A stretch of DNA of 64,000 nt, taken from positions 620,001 to 684,000 of the forward strand of contig CP025323.1 of assembly GCA_004014935.1 (NCBI GenBank). Reading direction: 5' to 3'. Shown here piece after piece: positions 32,844 through 43,220 of the stretch. The notes under the pieces were generated by a model. It saw only the letters and a list, made by a program, of their open reading frames with translations, was not told where the DNA came from and did no database searches. This DNA is from Saccharomycopsis malanga. Its lineage: Eukaryota > Ascomycota > Saccharomycetes > Ascoideales > Saccharomycopsidaceae. A program made the position numbers and the translations under genes. Each line of letters begins with the position of its first letter. The first letter of the stretch is position 1.

Positions 32844-33435
32844 TCTGATTATTGATGATGTTATTCGATTGGTACAGTAAATAGATGTGAATTATCTCCT
32901 GTCAGAGGTTATGTTAATCATAACGCGTATATTGTCCCGGAATTGCTTGACGCACTCAAAGCCTTGCCGAGCAGCCAGGAATAGCCGAGAGCTGCATGCA
33001 TGACGCCGATTGTATCCGGTTATTACCGAAAGATTTTTTAACATGAATCTCGAATATTCTGATGATATCTAAAACCCCCCTATTGATGGACTAGTTATGG
33101 TCTAAACTAGTGTGGAAGTAGTAGTAACACCACTAGTAGGTAACAAATGGCAGTCAAGCCACTTGTATTAGTATGGAAACAAGCAGTTTAAAGTTAATAA
33201 TGATAATAAATCACACGGCTTTCTCATTTTAAGCGAGATGGATCGCCGTTAAAACTCCTGTGTCAAATAAAATTGTGTGTGTACTGATTCCTTTCTCCAT
33301 TTCCGAGAGTTGCCAGGCCCAACTCCTCTATTTTCCGATCCCTTATCCTCCAACGATATAAATACAGGGCCATTCTTGTAGATTTTAGTGATCTTTGTCC
33401 ATGTTTATCACACACACTGTAACACATTGAACAAA
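32844..33435. promoter_or_regulatory. promoter region of the PDC-like gene
   Basis: Divergent promoter between the coiled-coil gene and the PDC-like gene. A TATA box, TATAAATA, lies at 33357-33364, 72 bp upstream of the PDC-like ATG. A pyrimidine-rich leader (TCCTTTCTCCATTT type) precedes it, as in strongly expressed yeast genes. Confidence 0.6.
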
Positions 33436-35217
33436 ATGGCTCCTATTCCTGCTCCTACCTATTCTAGCGACAACTTGGTCGAAACTGCTGCTGATGCAAA
33501 GCACGTCAGTGTTGCGGAAATGCCTTTTGGCGAGTATATTTTCCGCCGAATCCGTCAATTGAATACCAAGACCATCTTTGGTGTTCCTGGTGATTTTAAC
33601 CTTAACCTTCTTGACCATATCCAGCCTGTTGCTGATCTCAAGTGGGTTGGTACTTGTAACGAACTTAATGCTGCTTATGCTGCCGATGGTTACGCCCGTT
33701 TTGCCAGAACCCCAGGTGTAGTCATCACCACCTTTGGTGTGGGAGAACTTTCTGCTATCAATGGTGTTGCTGGTGCCTTTGCTGAATATGTTCCAGTGCT
33801 CCACATTGTTGGTACTTCTCCTACCACCAAAAAAACCTCTCCTGGCCAGGTCCATCATTTGGTTCCAACCAGAGACCCTTATGATGTGATTCCGGACCAT
33901 CATGTCTACGAAAAGTTGGTAGATGGTGTGTGTATTGCCAAAGAGTCCGTCAGCACTGTAGAAGAAGGATTGGACCAAGTCGACTCGCTTTTGGAAAAAA
34001 TTGTTGCCAATGCAAGACCAGGTTATCTTTTCTTACCTTTAGACTTGCAAGATAAGCTTGTCAAGGTGGGCAACCGTTTGCAAGACAAACCTTTGCAACT
34101 CGCCCTCGAAGACCCAAATCCAGAGCTTTCAAAACAGGTTGCCATCAACATTTTGGACAAGTTGTACGCTTCCTCCAACCCGGTCATTGTAGGCGACATC
34201 TTAACTGACCGTTTCCACATCAGTGACTTGCTCAGAGACTTTGTCAGCAAAACCAAAATCAACAACTACTCTACTCCTATGGGAAAGAGTGCTTTGGACG
34301 AGTCCAATGAGTCGTACATTGCTGATTATAATGCACTTTTGTCTAACCCAGGTGTCCAGCATGCTGTAGAGTCTTCAGACTGTGTTTTGCACTTTGGTTC
34401 TTACCTTGCTGAGACTAACACTGGTAAATACTCTTCTGACTTCAATGAAGATGCCTTGGTTTTGTTGACTCCCCACTACATCAAGGTTGGTCCTAAGTTG
34501 CTCAAGAACATACACTTTGGTAACGTCTTGAAGCAAATGTTGTCTCTTTTGGATGTCTCCAAGGTTCCAACCACTCCTCGCCCAGAAGGAATCAACACCA
34601 TCATCAACAAACCATCCAAAGCTGAAATCTCCCAGAACATGCTCGCTGAAGCTGTTCAACAATACATCCAGCCTAATGATGTCATTATTAGTGAAACCTG
34701 CTCCTTCCAGTTTGCTTTTGGCGACATCAGACTCCCTAAAAACGCTTGTTTCCTTGCCCAAGCTTTCTACTTGTCTATTGGTTACGCCTTGCCTGCAACC
34801 CTTGGCGTTGGTCTTGCTATGAAGGACCGCGATTACAATGGCAGATTGATCCTCTTTGAAGGTGATGGCTCTGCTCAAATGACTGTCCAAGAACTTTCCA
34901 GTTACATGAGATACGATATCAAGCCTACTGTCTTTTTGCTTAACAACTCTGGCTACACTGTCGAAAGAATTATCCACGGGCCAGAGGAGGCCTACAATGA
35001 CATTCAACCAGACTGGGACTGGTGTAGTCTTTTCAAGGTTTTTGGTGACCGTACAGGAAAGAAGAGTTTCTCGAAAAAAATTGTTACCAAAAAAGATTTG
35101 TTCGACACTCTCAATGACGCTCAGTTAGCCAAACAAGACAAGGTTCAATTGTACGAGGTCATTCTCGACAAATTCGATACTCCATGGAGATTCGACGCCA
35201 TGACCAATTTTAAATGA
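33436..35217 (+). CDS. thiamine-diphosphate 2-oxo acid decarboxylase, pyruvate decarboxylase family (divergent)
   Basis: The 593-residue protein aligns with yeast Pdc1 over its length but carries about 25 extra N-terminal residues (MAPIPAPTYSS onward). Catalytic residues are kept: Asp53 (PGDFN), Glu76 (NELNAAYAADGYAR), His140-His141, the ThDP motif GDGSAQMTVQEL to NN, and the Glu of GYTVERIIHG. The substrate-pocket loop differs: ETCSFQFAFGDIRLP replaces ETGTSAFGINQTTFP of Pdc1. It could therefore be a second pyruvate decarboxylase (Candida PDC12 type) or act on longer or aromatic 2-oxo acids (Aro10-like). The upstream in-frame codons 33388-33435 hold no ATG before 33436 in a good context. Confidence 0.88.
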   Translation: MAPIPAPTYSSDNLVETAADAKHVSVAEMPFGEYIFRRIRQLNTKTIFGVPGDFNLNLLDHIQPVADLKWVGTCNELNAAYAADGYARFARTPGVVITTFGVGELSAINGVAGAFAEYVPVLHIVGTSPTTKKTSPGQVHHLVPTRDPYDVIPDHHVYEKLVDGVCIAKESVSTVEEGLDQVDSLLEKIVANARPGYLFLPLDLQDKLVKVGNRLQDKPLQLALEDPNPELSKQVAINILDKLYASSNPVIVGDILTDRFHISDLLRDFVSKTKINNYSTPMGKSALDESNESYIADYNALLSNPGVQHAVESSDCVLHFGSYLAETNTGKYSSDFNEDALVLLTPHYIKVGPKLLKNIHFGNVLKQMLSLLDVSKVPTTPRPEGINTIINKPSKAEISQNMLAEAVQQYIQPNDVIISETCSFQFAFGDIRLPKNACFLAQAFYLSIGYALPATLGVGLAMKDRDYNGRLILFEGDGSAQMTVQELSSYMRYDIKPTVFLLNNSGYTVERIIHGPEEAYNDIQPDWDWCSLFKVFGDRTGKKSFSKKIVTKKDLFDTLNDAQLAKQDKVQLYEVILDKFDTPWRFDAMTNFK

Positions 35218-35835
35218 GTGGGGTTGTTTGTATTATATTCTTTTGTTTAATTCTTTTGTTGCATTACTTTGTTTAGATCACTATAAATAAATTACACTTC
35301 CATTATGTCTGTTGTAGAAGTTTTTTTGTTCACCAATGTTAACATGTCAATACTTTTGCAACTTTATAAAAACTGATGAAGCACTTATAAGAAAATCTTC
35401 TTATTGATTGATCAAGAGCTCGACGGTTGTTTAGCTAGTATATTATGAGCAGTTTCATAAGCTACAAGTATCTTGAAATAGACCAAAAGTACTCACCTTT
35501 AGATTGTAAAAAATACAAAAAAAAGTCGTAATTTTCACTACACTTTTTACCCTTATTGATACATATTCCACACTTATAATATTTTCTGAAACTTTTACGT
35601 CTCATTTTTCTACAACCCGGGATGCTCTATAAACAAAAATTGATATTATAGTGTGTTTGTAAGTACCTCATTCTGTTCTTGTACAGTAATATCTTTTTTG
35701 ACAGCTTTTGTCTATATACATACATTTGCTCACTTTACACCGTATCATACAGTACAGATTGCTATAAAGCTGTCTTGTATTTACAAATCAATGAATTTTC
35801 ATGTCACATTTAAAAAATTATTATGAATAAATGGC
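35218..35835. other. convergent 3' flanks
   Basis: AT-rich spacer between the PDC-like gene and the next minus-strand gene; nothing was recognised. Confidence 0.6.
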
Positions 35836-36588
35836 TTAGCGACTAAACTTGTCACCCGAACGTCTGGAACTATAGCTATTGCCAGCACCTTCGTACTCGC
35901 TCTTTCTTTGGACCTCACTAGGGCCAATAGGGAACCCAGGTCTTACTTGAGCAGTGTTTAACTCATCACCAATGCCCTCGCCACTACTGTCTTTTCTATA
36001 CCTGGAGTTTTTCTTGTCGTTGATAAAGTACTTTACAATCAACAAGAGTGTGACTCCAAACGCAGTAATCTTAAAGATTTTGATAAAAGGGTTTGGCATT
36101 GCCGAAAACCCAATTTCGCTCCAATGCTTGCCACTTCCACCATCTTTGTTCATGTCAATTTCCACTTTCTGGTAATCTTTGTCTTGCCCAGTAGGGTTTT
36201 TCTTGCTGGAATAGTTTGACTTGTCGTCATCAATTCCAATGTCGTTATCAGGGGCAGGTTTACGCCGGCCTACGGTCTCTCCTTCAATCACGCCAGCTGT
36301 GCCCTCTGCGCCTTGTTCCTTTGGGTTGTCAGAGCGCAATTCATCAGCAATGCCGTAAGTTTCTTTTGGTTCGTTCTTCGATTCTTGCTGTGCAAGACCT
36401 TGATCTTTGTTGATTGTAGGATCATTTTGTTTCCACAATGCTTTATACGTGCTGAAAAACTGAGTTCTTTGGATTGGAACGTAGTTTCCAACTATTACTT
36501 TGGTCGTTATCCCACCTACTCCTCGACCACTATTATGAATAGCTGCCATTCGAAGCCCTTGAAAAACGGGAGTACAACTTTTAAACAT
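35836..36588 (-). CDS. predicted single-pass membrane protein, probably mitochondrial
   Basis: The 250-residue ORF from the first ATG (36588) begins MFKSCTPVFQGLRMAA and stays free of acidic residues for about 40 residues, like a mitochondrial presequence. A long acidic, Lys/Asp-rich hydrophilic region follows. One membrane helix (IFKITAFGVTLLLIVKYFI) lies near residue 180, flanked by WSEIGFSAMPNPF, and the tail is basic and Ser/Arg-rich. I do not recognise the family. Codon use and lack of internal stops support a real gene. Confidence 0.7.
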   Translation of the reverse strand: MFKSCTPVFQGLRMAAIHNSGRGVGGITTKVIVGNYVPIQRTQFFSTYKALWKQNDPTINKDQGLAQQESKNEPKETYGIADELRSDNPKEQGAEGTAGVIEGETVGRRKPAPDNDIGIDDDKSNYSSKKNPTGQDKDYQKVEIDMNKDGGSGKHWSEIGFSAMPNPFIKIFKITAFGVTLLLIVKYFINDKKNSRYRKDSSGEGIGDELNTAQVRPGFPIGPSEVQRKSEYEGAGNSYSSRRSGDKFSR

Positions 36589-37378
36589 CTTCTGGTAATT
36601 ATTAGGCAAAGAAAAACACTTTAAATCACAAGATTGAGCCTGTTTGTAAATCTTTGTATCCGTTTAAAATTATATATATGACTTTATGGACTTGACAAGC
36701 CTTTAAAATATCATTTAATACATCATCATCATCACCATCCCATATAGTGAAAAATCGCAATAATCACATAATTCTTGCTAATTGCACTACTCAATGAGGA
36801 GCAACACAGCAATCGAAGCCATGGTTTTTTCCAATAATAATAATAATAATAGTAATAATAATAGTATCATAGATTGCCCAGTAGATATCAGTTTCGTATA
36901 TACCTGCTATATTTAAAGGGACTTGGTAAAACCCAGTGGGGAAAATCCAATCATGTCCGGTCATTGTAATTATTTTATTTAATTTATTGGAACTTGAACA
37001 CTATTGGCATGAGTCGTGTTTCAGAAAGTCAGACTGAACCATCTGGCCCAGCTACACCATGGCTAATTCTACCAACTATCAAAATACTAGGCTTGTGGGT
37101 TCTATCAGTAGATATAACTCCATAATTCAATATATGGTATATAGTTAATATGCACGTTCTGGCACTGGTTTGCATCTTATCTCCGCTACCCCGTTGACCC
37201 ATGTTTTAGGTATATATATCAGTAGAGTGTAAATATGTATGGTAGTATGGCAGTATTATGCAGTGTTTAGCAGATCTTGCGGAGCAAATCATTTTCAATG
37301 CATTGAAAAGAGTTTATTTTCATCTATAAAAGATACTTCGGTTTTCAAGCCAGTAGTATTTGAATCAAATCATTAATA
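36589..37378. other. divergent promoter containing a SINE-like copy
   Basis: Lies between the membrane-protein gene and ANT1. The SINE-like copy at 36833-37056 occupies its centre; the rest is AT-rich without a recognised gene. Confidence 0.6.
36833..37056 (-). mobile_element. tRNA-derived SINE-like element, internally deleted copy
   Basis: An expanded AAT tail at the left leads into AGATATCAGTTTCGTATATA, GGGACTTGGTAAAACCCAGT and TCATGTCCGGTCATTGTAA. A body with a large internal deletion follows. On the minus strand the head reads CTGGGCCAGATGGTTCAG, aligning with the 5' end of the 14504-14873 copy (CTGAGCCAAATGGCCCAG). CCATGG followed by a T-rich run flanks both sides (36819 and 37057) and may be a worn target duplication. 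Confidence 0.75.
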
Positions 37379-38416
37379 ATGACAAAAAGTCAACCAAACA
37401 GCATTGTTCATGCTCTCAGTGGAGGTCTTGGAGGGGCTGCGGCAATGGTTGTTACGTATCCTTTGATTGCCGTCTCATGCCATCAGCAGACCAACAAGAA
37501 GGACACTGAGGAGAAGGTTAAGCAAGTAAAGAAGGAGGCAGAGTTGGCTTCAGAGCAGGACACTCTAATAGATGCCGAGGAAGTCCCGAAGAAAAGTACT
37601 ACCTCTACAGCTGTGGATTTAGTCAAGGACATATACAAACAAGATGGCATTTTGGGGTTTTATTCGGGCCTAGAGTCTGCTATCTATGGAATAGCATTGA
37701 CAAATTTTGTTTATTACTACTTTTATGAGTCAACAGGCCGTCTTCTCATCAAAAACCGTCGCTTGCAAAAGATCACAGACTTTTCGTTCAAAAACTTGCA
37801 TCGTATCACTTTGCAGGGACTTACTCCACTTGAAAGTATTGTCACCGGAACTATTGCCGGCTCTATCACTGCATTGGTTGCAAATCCATTATGGGTGGTC
37901 AACACCAGAACTACAGTCTCCAAGACCAAAAAAAGCTTCTTTGGTGCAATTGTAGACTTGTACCGTACCGAAGGTATTAAATCCTTCTTTAACGGACTTT
38001 TGCCCGCTCTATTGTTGGTCATAAATCCAGTCATACAGTACACTGTCTTTGAACAGATTAAGAATCTGTTGGTCAAGACCAAGAAACGTAATCTTAAGCC
38101 AATCGATGCATTCTTTATCGGTGCTTTGGCCAAATTGATTGCTACAGGTCTTACTTATCCCTACATTACCTTGAAATCCAGAATGCACTTGGCGAAGAAT
38201 AGCACTGGTGAAGCACCAGCTTCTATGATTGCTTTGTTGTTGCATATTATCAAAAAGGAAGGCCTTTCTGTTTTGTACAATGGCTTGTTTGTTAAGTTGT
38301 CTCAAAGCATTTTTACTGCCGCATTTTTGTTTTTCTTCAAAGAGGAATTGGTTAATTTGACTGTCAAATTGTTGGTCTTGATCAGAAAATTAAAGTCCAA
38401 AAAGTTGGTCAAATAG
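37379..38416 (+). CDS. ANT1: peroxisomal adenine nucleotide carrier (Ant1/PMP47 type)
   Basis: The 345-residue protein has three mitochondrial-carrier-family repeats. The start (IVHALSGGLGGAAAMVVTYPL) matches Candida boidinii PMP47. The first signature is unusual (TYPLIAVSCHQQ) and is followed by a Lys/Glu-rich loop of about 45 residues; the second is NPLWVVNTR and the third YPYITLKSRM. The family imports ATP into peroxisomes in exchange for AMP, to drive fatty-acid activation before beta-oxidation. The basic C-terminal end (KLKSKKLVK) faces the cytosol. Confidence 0.87.
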   Translation: MTKSQPNSIVHALSGGLGGAAAMVVTYPLIAVSCHQQTNKKDTEEKVKQVKKEAELASEQDTLIDAEEVPKKSTTSTAVDLVKDIYKQDGILGFYSGLESAIYGIALTNFVYYYFYESTGRLLIKNRRLQKITDFSFKNLHRITLQGLTPLESIVTGTIAGSITALVANPLWVVNTRTTVSKTKKSFFGAIVDLYRTEGIKSFFNGLLPALLLVINPVIQYTVFEQIKNLLVKTKKRNLKPIDAFFIGALAKLIATGLTYPYITLKSRMHLAKNSTGEAPASMIALLLHIIKKEGLSVLYNGLFVKLSQSIFTAAFLFFFKEELVNLTVKLLVLIRKLKSKKLVK

Positions 38417-39553
38417 TTTATATACATTTTATTTTCAAAGTATATGTGTGTTGTATGTTTTTGGTTTTGAATTGTAAGAAAAAAAAACCAAAGAAATATT
38501 GATTATCTTATATTTTAAATACACAATTTTATATTTTTTATACAGAATCTTATATTTTAAATACAGTAACTTGTTTTTTAGGAACAATACATTATATTTC
38601 AAGACTAGTATATATCAGTAGTGTACATACACGCTATGTTAGAAGGTAGCATGGCAAAGGTACCCAATATGTCCCATTAAAAACTAGTAAACTTCCATAC
38701 TCATCTTAATAAATCTTGGACTGGTTAGTAAATACTAGACTGTTGCTTTATTATTTTTCGGACAATTGCACTCATCTGTGTAAAAAAAGTAGTTGATTAC
38801 TATGATAAAAATAATGCTTCAAAAGAAAAGTAAAGAAAATTATCATACCTTAAAGCAACTAATCCAAATGCTATGATCCACCAATTTTTTCAAAAACTCT
38901 TGAACCATTGTGTGTTTTTTTGTGTTTGAAAAGCGAATTACAATTTTTGGATTTAAAAACTAAACAAATTTGATAAATAGAGCAGTAGAAACAGTTGAAA
39001 AGAATTAAAATGGGTTATTAAAGGCTATGAAGGCTAAAGATATCTAAATACTCTAAAAATGCGACGTGTAATTAAAAAAGAAAATATTTTAAAGATTAAC
39101 TAGAATACGAAAAGTAAGCAAGAACTTTATAAAGACATAATAAGCATTATATGATAAAATTATAGTAAACTAAACATGGAACTGGTCATCTTTCTCTATA
39201 CTCGATTATTTCTTACGGAAAACTACTTACTCGCCCTGCTTATATACGCTTGCCTTTGTCTAGTTTGTCTTTGCCTAGTTTTCTCACAAAACTATGTCAT
39301 AAATTTTCTTTTCACTATCTACAATATCAATATTCCCAATCTATCATTTGAGGATTTCATGTTGAAAGTTTGGAACAGCCTTATGGTAGAAATCTCGCGT
39401 GCGCATAACCAGCGATATAACATGCCGAGTATATCAAGATGCGAGTGAAAAAATGCATCATAATGTGAAAATTAGGCAGAGGAACGACTTCGAACCGGCC
39501 TTTTATAGCAATATTCGAATAATACAATTTTTGAATTATTGGATAATCAATCA
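38417..39553. other. intergenic with a decayed SINE-like copy
   Basis: Holds the ANT1 3' flank, a decayed SINE-like copy (38585-38782) and the MDM35 promoter. A 90-codon hydrophobic ORF (39176-39448) starts with a true ATG but was not accepted as a gene. Confidence 0.55.
38585..38782 (-). mobile_element. SINE-like element, old decayed copy
   Basis: Modules in family order remain visible: ATTATATTTCAAGAC, TATATATCAGTAGTGTACATA, CACGCTATGTTAGAAGG, TACCCAATATGTCCC, ACTAGACTGTTGCTT and GACAATTGCACTCATCTGTG. It is heavily mutated, and neither the head nor a target duplication can be seen. Confidence 0.55.
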
Positions 39554-40032
39554 ATGGGTAATATAATGTCGACGAGTTTTGCGCCAGAGTGCACGGAAGC
39601 CAAAAAAAAGTATGACGATTGCTTCAATAGTTGGTACACCGATAGTAAGTAATGTCTCATCATTAGAGTTGTGGGTATGAAAAAAAGGTACTAACTATTG
39701 TTTTCTAGAGTTTCTAGCTGGGAAGAGTGTAAGTGTGTTATAGTATTTTTAAACTAATTAATATTAGTTATTCAATATTTATTTTGGTCTAGAAGTGGTC
39801 ATACTAATATTATAGATGGAAAACGAATGTTCTCAGCTTTGGTATGATTACAAGGCTTGCGTTGATGTAAGTAAATCGATGTTCATAGGATTTATAGGTA
39901 AATATACTAACAAACGTCAAGACCGCTTTAATGAAACGCGGAATGATGCCAATGCTCGAAGAAGCAAGAAAAGACGCTCCTTTTGAAGACGGCGGTGTGC
40001 CTCAGAATCACCAAGAGGCTTCTAAAAAGTAA
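39554..40032 (+). CDS. MDM35: mitochondrial intermembrane-space protein Mdm35 (TRIAP1), three introns
   Basis: Exons are 39554-39644, 39709-39728, 39816-39866 and 39922-40032. Donors are all GTAAGT and branch sites are TACTAAC, TACTAAT and TACTAAC. The 90-residue product begins MGNIMSTSFAPECTEAKK and has twin CX9C motifs, CTEAKKKYDDC and CSQLWYDYKAC, with KFLAGKS-MENECSQLW between. It ends close to the APFEDGG block of S. cerevisiae Mdm35. The protein binds Ups1 and Ups2 and enables transfer of phosphatidic acid and phosphatidylserine between mitochondrial membranes. Exon 2 is only 20 nt. The gene is invisible to a single-ORF search. Confidence 0.95.
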
Positions 40033-40186
40033 GGATAGCAGTTGTATAAGCCAAGTGATAGCAATGCTGTGTATTATATTTGAGACTTCTATGGCGTCTG
40101 GCGATGCATTCGTGTAAATATACAATAATATATAAAGTAGCAAATGTAGTTATCTATAGTTGTGACAATGTTCTATTGTTGAAGCC

Positions 40187-41091
40187 CTAGTCCTGAAGCA
40201 CACTGGCCTTAGGCGAGGTTATGAAGCTGTTGACAGTTTCATACACACCTAAAAAGATAGCTCCCCCCGCACTTATCCACATTGTTCTAGGACCAATTCC
40301 TGCAGTGAAACCTTTGAAACCTTCTTCCTTCACAATATCTTTGACAATATTAACGATCGAGATCTTGGACTTGTTCAACATTATTCTGGTTTTTATCACA
40401 TCCAAAGGCGTTGTTGAGGCGGCAGCGACACCACCTGCAAATGATCCGCATAGAGCCCCTTGTAAAGGCGACACTTTTTCTATTTCTTGATAAGCAGCCC
40501 ATTTCGTTTTGAGAGCTTCGTATAATGGGAACTGAATTACTGTAAATGGAATTTCTCTGAAAATGGTGGCTCCCCAGCCTCTGTAGAGACCTCTAATCAT
40601 ACCCTCACCATGTTGGTTACTTATAATGTATTTAAACGACTGGAGAGATGATGAGAAATGGCTTGCTTGAGCTCTTTGCTTAATTACTTCTGCTGGGACT
40701 CGCACCATACAAGCAGCAATTTCACCAGCACTGGCACTTATCATATGAGTGGCAACATCTGCCTTGTTGCCAGAAATATTTGACTGCTGTTGAATCACAG
40801 GCCTAAGCTCTCTCTTGAGAGTGTCGTAGGTAATAAAGAATAATGATGCCGAAGGAGCAGATGCAACTACTGCGCTACCAAGCCCTCGGTAAATTCCTTT
40901 CCACCCTCCATTCTTGAAAAACCCTCCTTTGGCTTGAAGCCTCGTCTTCACAGTATCTATAGGGAAAAACGCAAGATCAGTGGCCGTCCCAGCACATCCA
41001 CCGCTCTAGTAATAGTTAGTATTAATATGATAAATGTCCGATGCGGTGGGTCTATTTAACGTACAATCAATGATACAAGAAATGGATCCAT
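40187..41091 (-). CDS. PET8: mitochondrial S-adenosylmethionine carrier, one intron
   Basis: Exon 1 is 41065-41091 (MDPFLVSLI) and exon 2 is 40187-41005. The 59-bp intron has GTACGT, TACTAAC and TAG. The 281-residue product reads SGGCAGTATDLAFFPIDTVK, then TRLQAKGGFFKNGGWKGIYR, GLGSAVVASAPSASLFF, all diagnostic of Pet8/SAMC. The three carrier signatures are FPIDTVKTR, VPAEVIKQR and TPLDVIKTR. It brings SAM into mitochondria for methylation and for biotin and lipoate synthesis. It lies tail-to-tail with MDM35, with about 150 bp between stop codons. Confidence 0.95.
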
Positions 41092-41825
41092 GCTGTGGCT
41101 ATTACAATCAATGTCCTGTAATATGGATTATGCTCAAAATAGCTCCTTTCTAATAATAATGGAAGGTCTAGATTCCTTAAATGTCCCTTCAATTATTACC
41201 AGACCCCATACAATTTGGAGCCATTTCAGTCATATAGTGAAAAAAGTGAAAAATCACATGGGCACCACGGCGGAAAATTTCATATAGAAACTGGTCTTTA
41301 ATTTAATACTTGCAAAAAATGTTGCAGAAAACAAGATATATAGTGAAGTAAAAGCTATGTTTAAGCCAAACATTATTCTATTCCTTGAAATATTGAACAT
41401 CAAAATATATTGTAAAAAATCGTAAGAACCAAGCTGGTGTTGACGACGACTGAGAACTGTAAAACTCAGTATTATTGTGAACAAAAAAGAGTTGTGCAAT
41501 TTTTTTTAACGGATACAAAAGACAAAAATATGCAAAAAACTAATTAGTAGCTATATATCTATATCACCATAAAGTGAACAACGACAGGCAAATAAAATGG
41601 TATGAAGAGTATATTGATTTACAAATAAGACCAGTAACTGACGACAAATGAACCGACTACAAAACCGACTATCATGACAATATGTATGTTGTGTAGATAA
41701 AGACAAAGTAACGGAAACATGAGGAACTATGAATGAGAAACTGACAAGAGATGAGATATTAGGTAACAGAATATATGAATGAAATGAAGAAGATAAAAAA
41801 GGGATAGACAGAAACAAAATGCTAA
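41092..41825. other. PET8 promoter and NDUFS2 3' flank
   Basis: AT-rich, with only short accidental frames. Nothing else was recognised. Confidence 0.6.
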
Positions 41826-43220
41826 TCAACGATCAACCTCACCAAACACAAGATCCATAGTACCAATGATGGCCACACAGTCGGCCAAGAAGTTACCTCT
41901 AGCAATGTGGTCGAAGGCAGCCAAGTGGGCAAAACCTGGACCTCTGATGTGACATCTGTATGGTCTTTCAGAACCGTCACTGACAAGATAGACGGCAAGT
42001 TCACCCTTTGGAGCCTCAATGGCAGTGTAGGTGTCACCCTGAGGCACAGCGTAACCCTTGGTGAACAATAAGAAGTGGTGGATCAAAGCTTCCATATCTT
42101 CTTTCATTGCATCTCTTGGAGGTGGACTGACCTTCCAGTCTTCGACCTTCACAGGGCCAGCTGGCATATCGTTTATACACTGCTCGATGATTCTCAAAGA
42201 TTGTCTAAATTCAGCCATTCTACACAAGTAACGGTCGTAACAGTCGCCGTTAAGACCAACAGGGACTTCAAAGTCAACCAAATCGTAAGCGTCGTATGGC
42301 TGACTCTTTCTGATGTCGTATGGAATACCAGAGCCTCTCAACATGACACCAGTGCAGGAGTACGCGAGGGCATCCTCTGCGGTCAAGATACCAACGTCCA
42401 CAAGTCTCTGTTTCCAGATTCTGTTAGCAGTCAACAATTCTTCGGTTTCATCCAATCTGTCACCAAATTGAGTGGCCCACATGTAGATGTCATCCAACAA
42501 ACCTTCTGGCAAGTCTTGAGCAACACCACCTGGTCTTACATAAGCAGCGTGCATTCTAGCACCGGAAACTCTCTCGTAAAACTCCATCAACTTTTCTCTT
42601 TCTTCAAAACCCCACAAGAAAGGAGTCAACGCACCCACATCCATCGCGTGAGACAAGATGGACATACAATGGTTCAAGACTCTGGTGATCTCACCAAACA
42701 TGGTTCTAATATACTTTGCTCTCAATGGAACATCAATGTTGAGCAATTTTTCAGTGGCCAAGGCAAAACTCAACTCGTTGGTCATCATGGAACAATAGTC
42801 CAAACGGTCAAAGTACGGCAAGGCTTGCATATAGGTCTTAGACTCAATAAGCTTTTCGGTACCTCTGTGAAGCAAACCAACATGAGGATCGGATCTGACA
42901 ATCTCTTCACCTTGCAATTCCAAAATCAATCTCAACACACCGTGGGCAGCAGGGTGCTGAGGACCAAAATTGACAGTGAAATGTCTGATCTTGGTATTTT
43001 GTGTGCTCTTGAGCTTTTCAGAGTCGCTGTTGATAGTGTTGAAATCGTTACTGATGTCCTCGTTTATCGTGGTTCTCTGGTAAGTTCCAAGAGCATTGTT
43101 GATGTCTTCTGGAGCAGGAATTCCAGCGTATTTGACAAGCGGCGTGGATGAAAAACATCTGGTGCTGTTAACTCTAGCAATAGAGCGTTTTGCAAGGGAA
43201 CGACGGGCCAATGAAAGCAT
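41826..43220 (-). CDS. NDUFS2: respiratory complex I 49-kDa subunit
   Basis: The 464-residue protein has an Arg/Ser-rich mitochondrial presequence ([20 protein letters not shown]). Next come the quinone-pocket block [11 protein letters not shown] (His89, His93) and [11 protein letters not shown] (Tyr142), which correspond to the ubiquinone-binding His and Tyr of the family. It ends in VFGEVDR, the invariant terminus. This subunit forms the quinone site of NADH:ubiquinone oxidoreductase in the inner membrane. Its presence shows that the yeast keeps proton-pumping complex I, unlike S. cerevisiae. A 358-codon frame on the opposite strand is only its shadow. Confidence 0.97.
   Translation of the reverse strand: MLSLARRSLAKRSIARVNSTRCFSSTPLVKYAGIPAPEDINNALGTYQRTTINEDISNDFNTINSDSEKLKSTQNTKIRHFTVNFGPQHPAAHGVLRLILELQGEEIVRSDPHVGLLHRGTEKLIESKTYMQALPYFDRLDYCSMMTNELSFALATEKLLNIDVPLRAKYIRTMFGEITRVLNHCMSILSHAMDVGALTPFLWGFEEREKLMEFYERVSGARMHAAYVRPGGVAQDLPEGLLDDIYMWATQFGDRLDETEELLTANRIWKQRLVDVGILTAEDALAYSCTGVMLRGSGIPYDIRKSQPYDAYDLVDFEVPVGLNGDCYDRYLCRMAEFRQSLRIIEQCINDMPAGPVKVEDWKVSPPPRDAMKEDMEALIHHFLLFTKGYAVPQGDTYTAIEAPKGELAVYLVSDGSERPYRCHIRGPGFAHLAAFDHIARGNFLADCVAIIGTMDLVFGEVDR

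Noticed and set aside
39176-39448. 90-codon hydrophobic ORF with a true ATG upstream of MDM35
   Set aside because: Composition follows local AT content and no family is recognisable; could be a lineage-specific membrane peptide, but unsupported.
39480-39560. GGTTCGAA on the minus strand as a tRNA B box
   Set aside because: No A box or acceptor stem is found at the right distance.
42075-43151. 358-codon + strand frame opposite NDUFS2
   Set aside because: Shadow of a highly conserved complex I gene; rich in Gln, His and Ser, with no domain.
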